Assembly: GCF_009711935.1 (NCBI RefSeq)
Contig: NZ_VIKX01000328.1
Span: 1 to 59,790 of the forward strand
Direction: 5' to 3'
Source: Dolichospermum sp. UHCC 0259
GTDB taxonomy: Bacteria; Cyanobacteriota; Cyanobacteriia; Cyanobacteriales; Nostocaceae
DNA length: 59,790 nt
Position 1 is the first letter of the stretch. Each line of letters opens with the position of its first letter. Below the pieces are notes generated by a model. That model was not told the origin of the DNA and searched no databases. It saw nothing but the letters and a program-made list of their open reading frames with translations. The position numbers and the translations under genes were made by a program. Positions 37,630 through 46,551 of this stretch are shown piece by piece.

Positions 37630-38065
37630 GTTGTCAGTAACCCAGCCCTAAAGGGACTGGGCTTGCAAGAGTAATCAAGCAAGCCGTGCTGACCAGACCA
37701 CCCTGAGTTTACCCTCATGGTAGCCGTTATTTGAGTCACGACACCCCGGAATGCGAAGCTAGTTCCCTGCTCTGTCATTTGCAATTAAACAGTTTTAAGG
37801 TCACTGAAACAGTGTTGCAAGTCTAAAAAGCTTTTATAACTGGTCTAAGCTAACATTACCCCAGAAATGGGAGGCTCTTTGGAGCAAAACATTATGCGTA
37901 CAGAGTTGGAAAATTTGAATCGGTAATTGTCCCGTTGAAAGTACATTACAAGAGTACCCCGAATTTCCCAACTCCAAGGCGGTAATGAAAAAATGTTCAA
38001 AGCGGTTAAAACCGCTCTGTGCCGTTTCCCTCTCAGGGCTAAAGCCGCTGAATTTCCCACTTACT
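37630..38065. mobile_element. Possible IS200/IS605-type remnant (non-coding)
   Basis: It contains CCCAGCCCTAAAGGGACTGG G (37641-37661), GTCACGACACCCCGGAATGC GAAGCTAGTTCCC, AGCGGTTAAAACCGCT and TCAGGGCTAAAGCCGCTGA. Such sequences resemble the ends and tnpB-flanking structured RNA of cyanobacterial IS605-type elements. No transposase or TnpB gene remains. Confidence 0.35.
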
Positions 38066-38112
38066 GGGTATTCTTATGACAATTCTAGTTTAATTATCAC
38101 AACACTATAATT

Positions 38113-38904
38113 ATGAAAACATTTTCCCTTCCTCAGCGATTAAGTCGCAACACCGTACTCGCTCTAGCGACCGTCACCTTAAGTCTGTCTATCGGTAGCC
38201 TTAATGCCTTTGCTCAAGAAAAACCTAGAATTTCCGTACCAGACTTCAAGAATGAAACCAGTTCCAACTGGTGGTGGTGGAACAGCAACACATCTCAACA
38301 GTTAGCAGATGCTTTGAGTAATGAATTAACATCAACAGGCAAATTCACCGTTGTTGAGCGACAAAAGCTAGGAGCAGTCCTTTCCGAACAAGAACTTGCT
38401 GAAGCTGGATTAGTTCGCAAAGAGACAGGTGCAAAAAAAGGAGAACTAACCGGTGCAAAATATATTATTCTGGGCAAAGTCACTGCTTACGAAGAAGGAG
38501 TGAATAAGGAATCCGGTGGACTAGGGGTAAGCGGGATTAATATAGGTGGTTTTAGTCTAGGTGGTAGCAACAGAAAAGAAAAGGAAAAAGCTTATGTTGC
38601 TATTGATCTGCGTGTTGTGGATTCCAGTAATGGAGAAGTAGTTTATTCCCGCACAGTTGAAGGACTGGCTACTAGTGAATCTAAGGGCAGTTCTGCTGGT
38701 ATCAGTTTTTCTGGTATTAATGTTGGTGGTAACAATGAGAAGACAACCAAAGCTCCTGTCGGTAAAGCACTCCGCGCCGGGTTAGTTGAAATCACCAATT
38801 ATCTAAGCTGTGTGATGGTTGATAAAGGTAGCTGTATAGCTGAGTTTGAAAAAAAAGAACAGCGTCGTCGGGATAATACTCAAAAAGTTTTAGAATTGGA
38901 ATAA
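38113..38904 (+). CDS. CsgG/HfaB-family secreted protein
   Basis: 263 aa with a Sec signal (NTVLALATVTLSLSIGSL, cleavage after AFA) and no lipobox cysteine. The CsgG pattern is visible: PRISVPDFKNETS, LADALSNELTSTGKFTVVER, LVRKETGAKKGELTGAKYII and AYVAIDLRVVDSSNGEVVYS. Curli CsgG forms an outer-membrane pore, but many cyanobacterial members lack the lipid anchor and their role is unknown. An insert rich in G and N (GVSGINIGGFSLGGSNRK and a second like it) interrupts the fold twice. The gene stands between the nifP and nifB regions with no partner. Confidence 0.75.
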   Translation: MKTFSLPQRLSRNTVLALATVTLSLSIGSLNAFAQEKPRISVPDFKNETSSNWWWWNSNTSQQLADALSNELTSTGKFTVVERQKLGAVLSEQELAEAGLVRKETGAKKGELTGAKYIILGKVTAYEEGVNKESGGLGVSGINIGGFSLGGSNRKEKEKAYVAIDLRVVDSSNGEVVYSRTVEGLATSESKGSSAGISFSGINVGGNNEKTTKAPVGKALRAGLVEITNYLSCVMVDKGSCIAEFEKKEQRRRDNTQKVLELE

Positions 38905-39056
38905 ATAGCGGAACTGTTCATTTTTTCCTCCGAGAACGAGATGTAAAAAGAACAGAAATTTGATGCAGCGTAACCCACTGTTAATTACTGATTGTAGGTT
39001 ACGCTGTCTCTAAGAGGGTGAATGAACAAGTCCCTCATGGTGTATCAAATATTTTT

Positions 39057-39134
39057 AGATCCCCCTAAATCCCCCTTAAAAAGGGGGACTTTGACTCTAG
39101 TTCCCCCCTTGCTAAGGGGGGTTAGGGGGGATCT
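39057..39134. repeat. 78-bp composite palindrome (CCCCCTAAATCCCCC type)
   Basis: AGATCCCCCTAAATCCCCCT..AAGGGGGACTTTGACT..TTCCCCCCTTGCTAAGGGGG..GGGGGGATCT: outer arms and two inner hairpins. This is a widespread cyanobacterial intergenic repeat. It lies between the convergent CsgG and DUF2141 genes and may also end transcription. Confidence 0.75.
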
Positions 39135-39180
39135 GTAAGTGCCTAAAATCACAACCTAAAACTTTTCAAACATCCTCTAA

Positions 39181-39672
39181 TTAAGAACCAAAGAAATATT
39201 TCATCTTAATCTTAATATCAGTATTAGTTTCAGATACAGCAACAGCCGAATCATTAAACTTAGGAGGTCCGGTGAAAACCTCTGGATTGTTAGAGAACCC
39301 AAAACCTTCTATGGGCGCACCAAAAGAACCAGTATCGAGATTACTATTTTCATTAGCATCGTGAATTAATGCAACAGCGTAATCACCTGTTGTTAAGTTT
39401 TTGAAAGTTAGTTTTTGAGATATTTCTGTGATCTTGATACATTGAGATTGTAAAGCATTTTTACTATCACGAGGAAATCCTTGACTTTTATCAAAAAGCG
39501 TAGCACAAATTTGTCCAGATTTGTTTTTGAGTCCCTCCACTTCAATTGTCAGACTACTCTTCAACTCTGCCTTAGCATTAGCTAAAAAGAGTAAATTTCC
39601 CAAAATAGGGAGTAGTAACATTAGCCCCAGACTCGACGTTTTCCGTAACGCAGTGTTTAACTGTTTCTTCAT
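39181..39672 (-). CDS. DUF2141-domain exported protein
   Basis: 163 aa with a signal peptide (SLGLMLLLPILGNLLFLANA, cleavage after AKA). The DUF2141 pattern follows: LTIEVEGLKNKSGQICATLF, SQCIKITEISQKLTFKNLTT GDYAVALIHDANENSNLDTG, then PIEGFGFSNNP. The fold is a small beta-sandwich with unknown ligand. It is probably periplasmic or outer-membrane-associated. It has no partner; a 1.1-kb gap separates it from nifB. Confidence 0.85.
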   Translation of the reverse strand: MKKQLNTALRKTSSLGLMLLLPILGNLLFLANAKAELKSSLTIEVEGLKNKSGQICATLFDKSQGFPRDSKNALQSQCIKITEISQKLTFKNLTTGDYAVALIHDANENSNLDTGSFGAPIEGFGFSNNPEVFTGPPKFNDSAVAVSETNTDIKIKMKYFFGS

Positions 39673-40804
39673 TAATTTACCCTCTATTAAATAAAACTAA
39701 TATGTTACCCAGCCAAATTGTCAAGTTAGATTTTCTAAATTACCTAACAGACACTTTTGTAAATATAACAGAAAGTAACAAAATGTCAAAAATCAATACC
39801 TAAATCTGTATTCAGCAACTTCACCGAATCCAAATTTTGAGAACTACAAACACCCGTCACCTTAGTCACAAGGATGCTTGCATTCTATTTAACTCATGTA
39901 GTAAGTTTGTATCGCGTAGAAACAAGTCAGATGTAATAAGGTAACAGTATCCGCTTCATAATTATTATCAGGATGGATAATAATAACTTTGATCACATTT
40001 TTCCTCATGTGCTTTGTTTACTATATTTATAGTGTAGTGATAGGGGAAAGTTCATGGCTAACATAATTATCAATATCATCAAAAAATAATGATAAAAAAG
40101 TTAAATCTTTTGCAAAATATCTGCATTAATATAGATGTTTAAATTTGCCTATATTCAATATACAGCAAGCAAGACAGCGACAAAAGTATCATTAATAATC
40201 AAAAAATTAAAAAAATATAAATTGCATTTTTACTCCAAAAAAAATGATAGGTTGTATACAGAATTGAATTTCGCACGTATCTGGAGTAATCGGGTTGATT
40301 TTACTCCAGTTTTTTAACCTCAAATTTCTGTTAACAAGAGTTTCTAGGAGAATTTGCAGGAAAGTTGAGTACAGTCGAATATCAGGAAAATCCGCTAAAA
40401 ATATAGCCAAAACCCTTGCAGAGATTGAGTTTGAGATGAGTACAAAGAAATCCTGAACCCCTAACTATAAATACTCGTACCCCTAACTATAAATACTTGC
40501 ACCCCTACCCGAAAAAATCTTTTTTAACTTTTGTATCGTTGCAATGCAAGGATTTAAGGATTTGAGTACAAACATAATAAATCTAATAAGTTCTATCCTG
40601 GTGTAACCCAAGGGGGGCAAAAAAAAGGGCTGCTATAAATCATTTATCGCCAATCACTTAACGCTCCTTAACAAAACAAAGTTAGTAGTTAAAAGTGAGT
40701 GGAGGGATGAGATTAGCACCATATCTAAAATGATTTAGATATTGGCAGTAAGTAAAAGCATCTCCCACAGTGGCTCTCAAGTCCACCTCCAACAGCGAAA
40801 TTCA
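39673..40804. other. Upstream region of nifB
   Basis: No gene was found. The right half holds the iterated nifB promoter boxes (40366-40590). The rest is AT-rich sequence without recognised structure. The nifB leader after the last box is about 200 nt long. Confidence 0.5.
40366..40590 (+). promoter_or_regulatory. nifB promoter region with iterated boxes shared with nifP
   Basis: TGAGTACAG (40366), 71 bp, TGAGTACAA (40437), 20 bp, three boxes ACCCCT at 40457, 40479 and 40501 (exactly 22-bp spacing, the last followed by ACCC), then 57 bp to TTGAGTACAAACATAATAAA continuing TCTAATAAG (from 40562). Order, orientation and spacing match the nifP upstream region. In other cyanobacteria nifB and nifP are direct targets of the activator CnfR (PatB), so these are candidate CnfR sites. 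Confidence 0.72.
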
Positions 40805-42244
40805 ATGACACTACCTGCTACAGATATTCTCACCTCTGACTTTGAGAATGCCATTATCACCCCTGCTACATCTGCTGCTTGCGGTTGCGACAGCACCACA
40901 ACTCCAGAAATGGATGAAAAACTTATAGAACGCATTTCTAAACACCCTTGCTATAGTGAAGAGGCTCATCATCACTATGCACGGATGCACGTTGCCGTTG
41001 CTCCAGCTTGCAATATTCAATGTAACTATTGTAACCGCAAGTATGATTGCGCTAACGAAAGTCGTCCTGGAGTAGTGAGTGAATTACTCACACCAGAAGA
41101 AGCTGCACATAAAGTGTTAGTAATTGCCGGAAAAATTCCCCAAATGACTGTGTTGGGAGTTGCGGGTCCTGGTGATCCTTTGGCTAATCCAGAAAAAACT
41201 TTTCGGACTTTTGAATTAATTGCCGATAAAGCACCAGATATTAAATTGTGCTTATCTACTAACGGTTTGATGCTAACAGAACATATTGATCGCATCAAAC
41301 AATTAAATATAGATCACGTTACTATTACCCTTAATACCATTGACCCCGAAATAGGCGCACAAATCTATTCTTGGGTTCACTATAAACGCAAACGTTACAG
41401 AGGGGTTGAAGGGGCAAAAATTCTTCTAGAAAAACAATTGGAAGGATTGCAAGCTCTCAAAGAAGCTGATATCTTATGCAAAGTTAATTCTGTGATGATT
41501 CCGGGAATTAATGATAAACATTTGGTAGAAGTTAATAAGGCAATTCGTGAAAGAGGAGCATTCTTACACAACATCATGCCGCTGATTTCTGCACCGGAAC
41601 ATGGTACTCATTTCGGTTTAACTGGTCAACGTGGCCCAACAGGAAAAGAACTGAAAGAAGTCCAAGACAGTTGTTCTGGTAACATGAAAATGATGCGTCA
41701 CTGTCGCCAGTGTCGAGCAGATGCGGTAGGATTATTAGGAGAAGACCGTAGCCAAGAATTTACTAAAGATAAGTTCATGGAAATGGCTCCAGAATATAAC
41801 TTTGAAACTCGTCAAGAAGTTCACGAAGGTATTGAGAAATTTAGAGAAGAAATTAAGGCTGCAAAAGAAAAAGCATCAACTGGCAAAAAATCTGCTGATA
41901 GTCCTAAAATCTTGATTGCAGTAGCAACAAAAGGTGGTGGATTAGTTAACCAACACTTCGGACACGCGAAGGAATTTCAAGTGTATGAAGTTGATGGTAA
42001 TGAAGTTCGTTTTGTTAGTCACCGCAAGATTGATCAATATTGTCAAGGTGGTTACAGCGAAGAAGCTACCGCAGATAATATAATGAAGGCGATCGCAGAT
42101 TGTAAAGCAGTCTTGGTATCGAAAATAGGCAATTGTCCCAAGGAAAAACTAGAAGCAGCAGGAATACAAACTGTTGAAGCCTACGACGTAATTGAAAAGG
42201 TTGCTTTAGAATTTTACGAGCAATATATTCAGGCTAATGGGTAA
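40805..42244 (+). CDS. nifB: FeMo-cofactor biosynthesis protein NifB (uninterrupted)
   Basis: 479 aa from ATG 40805 ([10 protein letters not shown]); a TTG at 40742 would add 21 residues. It is a radical-SAM enzyme that makes the 8Fe-9S-C core (NifB-co). The cluster motif [14 protein letters not shown] is intact. It is followed by [19 protein letters not shown] and the ACRxRC-like [11 protein letters not shown]. The C-terminal NifX-like domain starts at about 370 ([20 protein letters not shown]). nifB carries an insertion element in some heterocystous species; here it is continuous. It starts the nifB-fdxN-nifS-nifU-nifH run. Confidence 0.97.
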   Translation: MTLPATDILTSDFENAIITPATSAACGCDSTTTPEMDEKLIERISKHPCYSEEAHHHYARMHVAVAPACNIQCNYCNRKYDCANESRPGVVSELLTPEEAAHKVLVIAGKIPQMTVLGVAGPGDPLANPEKTFRTFELIADKAPDIKLCLSTNGLMLTEHIDRIKQLNIDHVTITLNTIDPEIGAQIYSWVHYKRKRYRGVEGAKILLEKQLEGLQALKEADILCKVNSVMIPGINDKHLVEVNKAIRERGAFLHNIMPLISAPEHGTHFGLTGQRGPTGKELKEVQDSCSGNMKMMRHCRQCRADAVGLLGEDRSQEFTKDKFMEMAPEYNFETRQEVHEGIEKFREEIKAAKEKASTGKKSADSPKILIAVATKGGGLVNQHFGHAKEFQVYEVDGNEVRFVSHRKIDQYCQGGYSEEATADNIMKAIADCKAVLVSKIGNCPKEKLEAAGIQTVEAYDVIEKVALEFYEQYIQANG

Positions 42245-42261
42245 TTGGTAATAGGTCATGG

Positions 42262-42332
42262 GTCATAGGTAATATTGTTCCAATCACCAATCACCAATCA
42301 CCAATCACCAATCACCAATCACCTATTACCTA
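42262..42332. repeat. CCAATCA heptamer array in the nifB-fdxN gap
   Basis: About seven CCAATCA units (42283-42324) flanked by GGTAATAGGTCATGGGTCAT and its complement TATGACCT, forming a possible hairpin between nifB and fdxN. Confidence 0.7.
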
Positions 42333-42368
42333 TGACCTCTTCACCAATTTACACAAAGGTAAATAATC

Positions 42369-42713
42369 ATGGCTTACGAAATTACTAGCCAGTGTATTTC
42401 TTGCAAGTTGTGTTTATCTGTTTGTCCTACCGGTGCAATTCAAGAAGTTGACGGTAATTACTGGATTGACTCTAAACTTTGCACAAATTGCGCTGGTAGT
42501 ATTCACACCGTACCTCAATGTAAAGCCAGTTGTCCTACTGTTGATGGTTGCGTTAAACAACCTAGTGATTATTGGGAAAGTTGGTTTGCTAATTACCACC
42601 GTGTTTTAGCAAAGTTAACCAATAAACAAGACTACTGGGAAAATTGGTATAAGTCTTATTCTCAGAAGTTTTCCGAACAGTTGCAAAAGCAGCAAGGAGA
42701 AGCAGTTAGATAG
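42369..42713 (+). CDS. fdxN: Bacterial-type 2[4Fe-4S] ferredoxin FdxN (uninterrupted)
   Basis: 114 aa. Two cluster motifs are visible: CISCKLCLSVCPTGAI and CTNCAG.....CKASCP with the spacer typical of nif ferredoxins. It provides electrons to NifB or nitrogenase maturation. The gene is continuous; the fdxN element of Anabaena PCC 7120 is absent. It follows nifB by 124 nt (STRR repeats) and precedes nifS. The C-terminal tail (SYSQKFSEQLQKQQGEAVR) is helical. Confidence 0.95.
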   Translation: MAYEITSQCISCKLCLSVCPTGAIQEVDGNYWIDSKLCTNCAGSIHTVPQCKASCPTVDGCVKQPSDYWESWFANYHRVLAKLTNKQDYWENWYKSYSQKFSEQLQKQQGEAVR

Positions 42714-42742
42714 GGGACTGGGGATTGGGGACTGGGGACTGG
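42714..42742. repeat. GGGGACT/GGGGATT array in the fdxN-nifS gap
   Basis: GGGGACTGGGGATTGGGGAC then TGGGGACTGGG, immediately after the fdxN stop codon. It is the same family as 20906-20961. Confidence 0.75.
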
Positions 42743-42807
42743 GTAATAGTTTTTCCCAATTACCAATTACCAATCACCAATTCCCGCTGATTACTCATAA
42801 TCTTTAT

Positions 42808-44025
42808 ATGGAAATTATGCAAAATAATTGTATCTATCTTGATAATAATGCCACCACTAAAATAGATCCTCAAGTTGTTGAGGCGATGATGCCTTATTTG
42901 ACGGACTATTATGCTAATCCTTCTAGTATGCACACTTTTGGTGGACAACTTGGCAAGGCTGTAAAGAAAGCTAGAGAACAAGTTGCTGCTTTGCTGGGAG
43001 CAGAAGAATCAGAAATTGTTTTTACCAGTTGCGGAACTGAGGGTGATAATGCGGCTATTCATGCGGCGTTATTAGCTCAACCTGAAAAACGTCACATCAT
43101 CACTTCCCAAGTAGAACATCCGGCAGTTTTAAATGTCTGCAAACAATTAGAATCTAAAGGTTATCAAGTTACTTATTTGTCAGTAAATGCTAAAGGACAA
43201 ATAGATTTGAGTGAGTTAGAAGCTGCTCTAACTGGTAATACTGCTTTGGTAACAATGATGTATGCCAATAATGAAACCGGCACGATATTTCCAATTGAAG
43301 AAATTGGTGCTATGGTTAAGGAATACGGCGCTCTCTTCCACGTTGATGCAGTGCAAGCGGTAGGTAAAGTACCCTTGAATATGAAGACCAGCACCATAGA
43401 TATGTTAACTATATCTGGTCACAAAATTCATGCTCCTAAAGGTATTGGTGCTTTGTATGTAAGACGTGGGGTTCGTTTCCGTCCTCTATTAGTTGGTGGA
43501 CACCAAGAAAGAGGACGTAGAGCAGGTACAGAGAACGTTCCGGGAATTATTGCTCTTGGCAAAGCAGCGGAATTGGAACTGTTACATTTAGAGGAAGTAA
43601 CTCAGAGATTAACAAAGTTGCGCGATCGCTTGGAACAGTCTCTTTTATCCAAAATTCCTGATTGTGAAGTAAATGGTGATGCCAAAAATAGATTACCAAA
43701 TACTACAAATATCGGTTTCAAATATATTGAAGGTGAAGCCATTTTGCTTTCTTTAAATAAGTACGGTATTTGCGCTTCCTCTGGTTCTGCTTGTACTTCT
43801 GGTTCTCTAGAACCTTCTCATGTTTTACGAGCTATGGGTTTGCCCTATACTACTTTACATGGTTCGATTCGCTTCAGTCTTTCTCGCTACACAACTGAGG
43901 CAGAAATTGATCAAGTAATTGCCGTAATGCCGGAAATTGTTGACCGTCTTCGAGCTTTATCTCCCTTCAAAAATGATAATGCTGATTGGTTACAACAACA
44001 AGCACAGACTTTAGTAAATAAGTAA
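42808..44025 (+). CDS. nifS: Cysteine desulfurase NifS
   Basis: A 405-aa PLP enzyme that takes sulfur from cysteine for nitrogenase FeS clusters. The start (IYLDNNATTKIDPQVVEAM), the PLP lysine (SGHKIHAPKG), the sulfur-carrying cysteine loop (SSGSACTSGSLEPSHVLRAM) and the C-terminal helix are all conserved. ATG 42817 is an alternative start three codons in. The stop is followed by nifU in the same direction. Length and residues are typical of heterocystous NifS. Confidence 0.97.
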   Translation: MEIMQNNCIYLDNNATTKIDPQVVEAMMPYLTDYYANPSSMHTFGGQLGKAVKKAREQVAALLGAEESEIVFTSCGTEGDNAAIHAALLAQPEKRHIITSQVEHPAVLNVCKQLESKGYQVTYLSVNAKGQIDLSELEAALTGNTALVTMMYANNETGTIFPIEEIGAMVKEYGALFHVDAVQAVGKVPLNMKTSTIDMLTISGHKIHAPKGIGALYVRRGVRFRPLLVGGHQERGRRAGTENVPGIIALGKAAELELLHLEEVTQRLTKLRDRLEQSLLSKIPDCEVNGDAKNRLPNTTNIGFKYIEGEAILLSLNKYGICASSGSACTSGSLEPSHVLRAMGLPYTTLHGSIRFSLSRYTTEAEIDQVIAVMPEIVDRLRALSPFKNDNADWLQQQAQTLVNK

Positions 44026-44158
44026 TTGGTAATAGGAGCAAGCTTAATTCCTAAATCCTGAATATTGTAAGGGTTTAGCATTGCTAAACCCCTACCCAAT
44101 GTACTTAATTCTCAATTCTTATCATCCAAAATCTAAAATCCAAAATCCAAAATTAACT

Positions 44159-45058
44159 ATGTGGGACTACACTGATAAAGTATTAGAGTTATTTTACGAT
44201 CCTAAAAACCAAGGGGCAATTGAAGAAACTGGCGAAGCTGGTGTTAAACTGGCAACTGGTGAAGTAGGAAGTATTGCTTGTGGTGATGCTTTAAGATTAC
44301 ATTTGAAAGTTGAAGAAGCAACAGATAAAATTCTTGATGCTCGGTTTCAAACTTTTGGTTGTACAAGTGCGATCGCATCTTCGAGCGCTTTAACTGAAAT
44401 GGTCAAGGGTTTGACTTTAGATGAAGCTTTAGGAGTAACAAATAAGGAAATCGCTGATTATTTAGGTGGTTTACCTGAAGCGAAAATGCACTGTTCTGTT
44501 ATGGGTCAAGAGGCTTTAGAAGCTGCGATTTATAATTATCGTGGCATTCCTCTAGAGGCACATGACGATGAAGAAGGTGTCCTCATCTGTAGCTGTTTCG
44601 GAATAACTGATGCTAAGATAAAAAAAGCAGTTGCACAAAACAATCTCTTCAGTGCAGAGCAAGTAACAAATTATGTAAAAGCTGGTGGCGGATGCGGTTC
44701 TTGTTTAACGAAGATTGATGATATAATAAGAGAAGTAAAGCAGGAAGCCGCCAACAAAAATCTCTACAGCTACAAGGCGAAAGCTAAAACAGAAATTCCC
44801 AGTTCAGAGCCACAAAGACCATTAACTACAGTTCAAAAAATTGCTCTGGTTCAAAAAGTATTAGATGAAGAAGTCCGACCCGTTTTAATCGCCGATGGGG
44901 GAGATGTGGAACTTTATGATGTAGAAGGCGATAAAATTAAAGTAATTCTTAAAGGTGCTTGCGGTTCATGTTCTAGCAGCACAGCCACTTTAAAGATTGC
45001 GATTGAAGCGAGATTACGCGATCGCATCAGCAAAGAAATTATTGTCGAAGCAGTTTAG
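44159..45058 (+). CDS. nifU: Nitrogenase FeS-cluster scaffold protein NifU
   Basis: 299 aa from ATG 44159 (MWDYTDKVLELFYDPKNQGA); an upstream in-frame ATG at 44081 would encode residues from a CCAAAATCTAAAAT repeat and is unlikely. Three domains are seen: the N-terminal IscU-like scaffold (CGDALRLHLKV, FGCTSAIASSS, KMHCSVMG), the central permanent 2Fe-2S domain (CSCFGITDAKI, AGGGCGSCL) and the C-terminal Nfu domain with ACGSCSSS. It receives sulfur from NifS and passes clusters to NifH and NifDK. Confidence 0.96.
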   Translation: MWDYTDKVLELFYDPKNQGAIEETGEAGVKLATGEVGSIACGDALRLHLKVEEATDKILDARFQTFGCTSAIASSSALTEMVKGLTLDEALGVTNKEIADYLGGLPEAKMHCSVMGQEALEAAIYNYRGIPLEAHDDEEGVLICSCFGITDAKIKKAVAQNNLFSAEQVTNYVKAGGGCGSCLTKIDDIIREVKQEAANKNLYSYKAKAKTEIPSSEPQRPLTTVQKIALVQKVLDEEVRPVLIADGGDVELYDVEGDKIKVILKGACGSCSSSTATLKIAIEARLRDRISKEIIVEAV

Positions 45059-45203
45059 AAATTAGTCATTAGTCATTAGTCAGTGGTCATTAGCAAAAAA
45101 CAACTGATAACTGACAACTAACAAACAACAATCCTTACAACCCAATAAACACTATGTACACCACCAAATTTTCTGTAGAGCGATCGCCTCCATAGATAGC
45201 GAC

Positions 45204-45243
45204 GTTCTACAAATGCTCACCGCCGTAGAACTTTGGCCGTGAG
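45204..45243 (+). promoter_or_regulatory. Two mutually exclusive hairpins in the nifH leader
   Basis: GTTCTAC (45204-45210) pairs with GTAGAAC (45225-45231). Alternatively CTCACCGCC (45216-45224) pairs with GGCCGTGAG (45235-45243) with one mismatch, leaving GTAGAAC in its loop. They lie 49-88 nt before the nifH ATG. A stem-loop that protects the processed nifH mRNA is known in Anabaena. Confidence 0.55.
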
Positions 45244-45279
45244 AACCAACAGACAAAACCACCAATCAACTAATTCTAG

Positions 45280-45729
<450 letters not shown>

Positions 45730-45960
45730 GCTGTTTTGTCTAGGGTTTTTGTTAATGCAATTGGTTGGGAATTTTGATTTTTTTATGCCCTATTTTTGCC
45801 CTGGGAAATTTTAGAGAAATGGGGTTTTTGTTGGGGTTTATTATTTCGTTTACCCTATTTTGTCCCTAGTGTCAAGAGGTATACATGATTTTTGATAAAT
45901 GGGTTACTTTTTTGGTGATTTATAATTAATTTTGTAGTTATGTACTTTTAGTTTAAAGAA

Positions 45961-46485
45961 ATGAAGATTATTTCTAGGATGACTCAAAGTTTCGTATTCA
46001 TCCCTGGTGTAATATGCTTATGCTCTATACTAGTAAGTTGTGTTAATACTCCAACATCTGAAGTTTTTCAAGAAAATTCAATTCTTGAAAATTCTGAACC
46101 AGAAAAATTAACAAAAGAATATCGGAATCCTTCAATGACATACGAACAGACATCTGTGAAGCTAATTCCATACAGCAGAGAAATATCTCATCCACGATCT
46201 AAAATATCAAAGCACCAATTAGAGATAGAAGCAGCTAATAGAAAAAGATTTCGCGATGTATTTAAATCGAGTGAAATATTATTAACTTATACCTGCGTAT
46301 ATAATAGACGTGGCTTACGCAGTTCTTCATCTTTAGAATCTGTAGTTCCTAATAGATTATACTCTTTGATAAATAGTGAATTTGATAGACGAACTTGGAG
46401 TAATTTAAACTTACATCTTTGCAATCATGAGAGAACAACAAGTTTGAGAAGTGTAGATGTTTCTGTAAGTATTGTCAAACAATAA
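45961..46485 (+). CDS. Putative lipoprotein in the nifH element
   Basis: 174 aa, not recognised. The N-terminus is a signal peptide (FVFIPGVICLCSILVSC) whose LVSC fits a lipobox, so the protein may be lipid-anchored. The mature part is polar with no repeats or known domain; R and S are frequent (YNRRGLRSSSSLES). It is AT-rich, unlike nifH. It is followed on the same strand at 66 nt by the HNH-like gene, so the two may form a unit. The function is unknown. Confidence 0.5.
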   Translation: MKIISRMTQSFVFIPGVICLCSILVSCVNTPTSEVFQENSILENSEPEKLTKEYRNPSMTYEQTSVKLIPYSREISHPRSKISKHQLEIEAANRKRFRDVFKSSEILLTYTCVYNRRGLRSSSSLESVVPNRLYSLINSEFDRRTWSNLNLHLCNHERTTSLRSVDVSVSIVKQ

Positions 46486-46551
46486 ATTTATATGTTCATA
46501 AATGTTTTAGTCATTTGATAACATAGATAATACACACTTCCCAGTAATACA

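Larger units (their letters stand above)
36978..38112. other. 1.1-kb region between nifP and the CsgG-like gene
   Basis: The left third is the nifP promoter region with iterated boxes (37085-37284). The right part (about 37630-38065) carries hairpin-rich sequence resembling non-coding ends of IS200/IS605-type elements. No reading frame here looks like a real gene. Confidence 0.5.

Noticed and set aside
37590-38060. Two minus-strand frames (64 and 71 codons) between nifP and the CsgG gene
   Set aside because: They read through hairpin-rich, IS-end-like non-coding sequence; no domain or ribosome site was seen.
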